Assembly (NCBI GenBank): GCA_964609975.1
Contig: CAZSTR010000009.1
Span: 1-57,339 of the forward strand
Direction: 5' to 3'
Length of the DNA stretch: 57,339 bases
DNA from: UBA5905 sp964609975
GTDB lineage: Bacteria > Bacillota > Clostridia > Oscillospirales > Acutalibacteraceae
Shown here: piece by piece, positions 57,326 through 57,339 of the stretch
How positions within the stretch are numbered: position 1 is the stretch's first letter
Layout of the letters: each line of letters begins with the position of its first letter
Program-made: the position numbers and the translations under genes
Notes under the pieces: generated by a model
Database searches by the model: none
What the model saw: only the letters and a program-made list of their open reading frames with translations
What the model was told of the DNA's origin: nothing

Positions 57326-57339
57326 ATTGTGTTGGCATC

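Larger units (their letters stand above)
56925..57339. other. Low-GC end region with two hairpins, no gene assigned
   Basis: Over 400 nt at the window edge. Open frames lack ribosome-binding sites and cross hairpins. It holds GCACCCTGCA/TGCAGGGTGC at 57127-57159 followed by CCTTTTAT, and AAAAGTCTGTACA/TGTACAGACTTTT at 57296-57325, both terminator-like. Possibly non-coding RNA or the edge of a decayed locus. Confidence 0.4.

Overview
The window is a piece of a bacterial chromosome, most likely from an anaerobic, GC-rich member of the Clostridia (Oscillospiraceae/Ruminococcaceae type). The evidence for this is Gram-positive style ribosome-binding sites (AAGGAGG-like), many SigA-type promoters with 16-17 bp spacing, single tRNA genes with encoded CCA, an ylxM-ffh-rpsP-khpA-rimM-trmD block, class II aldolase, HPr, a YlxM/KhpA pair, and a citrate synthase of the Re type that is typical of strict anaerobes. 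No phage, transposase, CRISPR array or rRNA was seen.

Layout. 0-6 kb: tRNA-Pro, a PAP2 phosphatase, a 5'-truncated GDPD remnant, a VanY-type D,D-carboxypeptidase, an AraC regulator, a DUF1643 protein coupled to an RluA-type pseudouridine synthase, and an XRE regulator. 6-14 kb: histidine phosphatase, fba, coaX with an ECF S-component (probably pantothenate), TatD nuclease, iron alcohol dehydrogenase, ftsZ behind a structured leader, and an AI-2E family permease. 14.8-20 kb: an operon of Re-citrate synthase, GntR/FCD regulator, aconitase and isocitrate dehydrogenase, giving the oxidative branch from acetyl-CoA and oxaloacetate to 2-oxoglutarate. 20.7-26.6 kb: a zone of decay holding three broken genes (ankyrin-like, solute-binding lipoprotein, DUF975) beside an intact AEC permease and SGNH hydrolase. 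26.8-32.3 kb: tRNA-Arg, a two-component system, a candidate small RNA, a broken XRE regulator and a GH36 alpha-galactosidase. 32.5-36.7 kb: SRP/ribosome maturation operon, then ptsH. 36.7-47.6 kb: phosphodiester glycosidase, DHH phosphoesterase, three ABC transporter genes, trxB-trxA, LOG-family protein and pyrophosphatase. 47.6-57.3 kb: tRNA-Gly, -Tyr and -Gln, PduL phosphotransacylase, biotin ligase, malQ with a metallophosphoesterase, a low-GC decayed patch, degV and phosphoglucomutase.

How it fits together. Central metabolism is prominent: aldolase, phosphoglucomutase, 4-alpha-glucanotransferase and alpha-galactosidase feed glycolysis; PduL and the iron alcohol dehydrogenase could serve acyl-phosphate and alcohol fermentation; the citrate operon would supply 2-oxoglutarate for glutamate. 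A perfect TGTATACA palindrome at the expected start site of the citrate operon is a candidate site for the GntR protein encoded within it. The best leads are that operon and its palindrome, a short RNA with its own promoter and terminator near 29.4 kb, a three-hairpin leader before the ECF S-component, the hairpin-rich leader of ftsZ, and a set of decayed genes whose premature stops repeatedly fall where tryptophan is expected or possible. All identifications come from reading translated sequence by eye; no database search was run.
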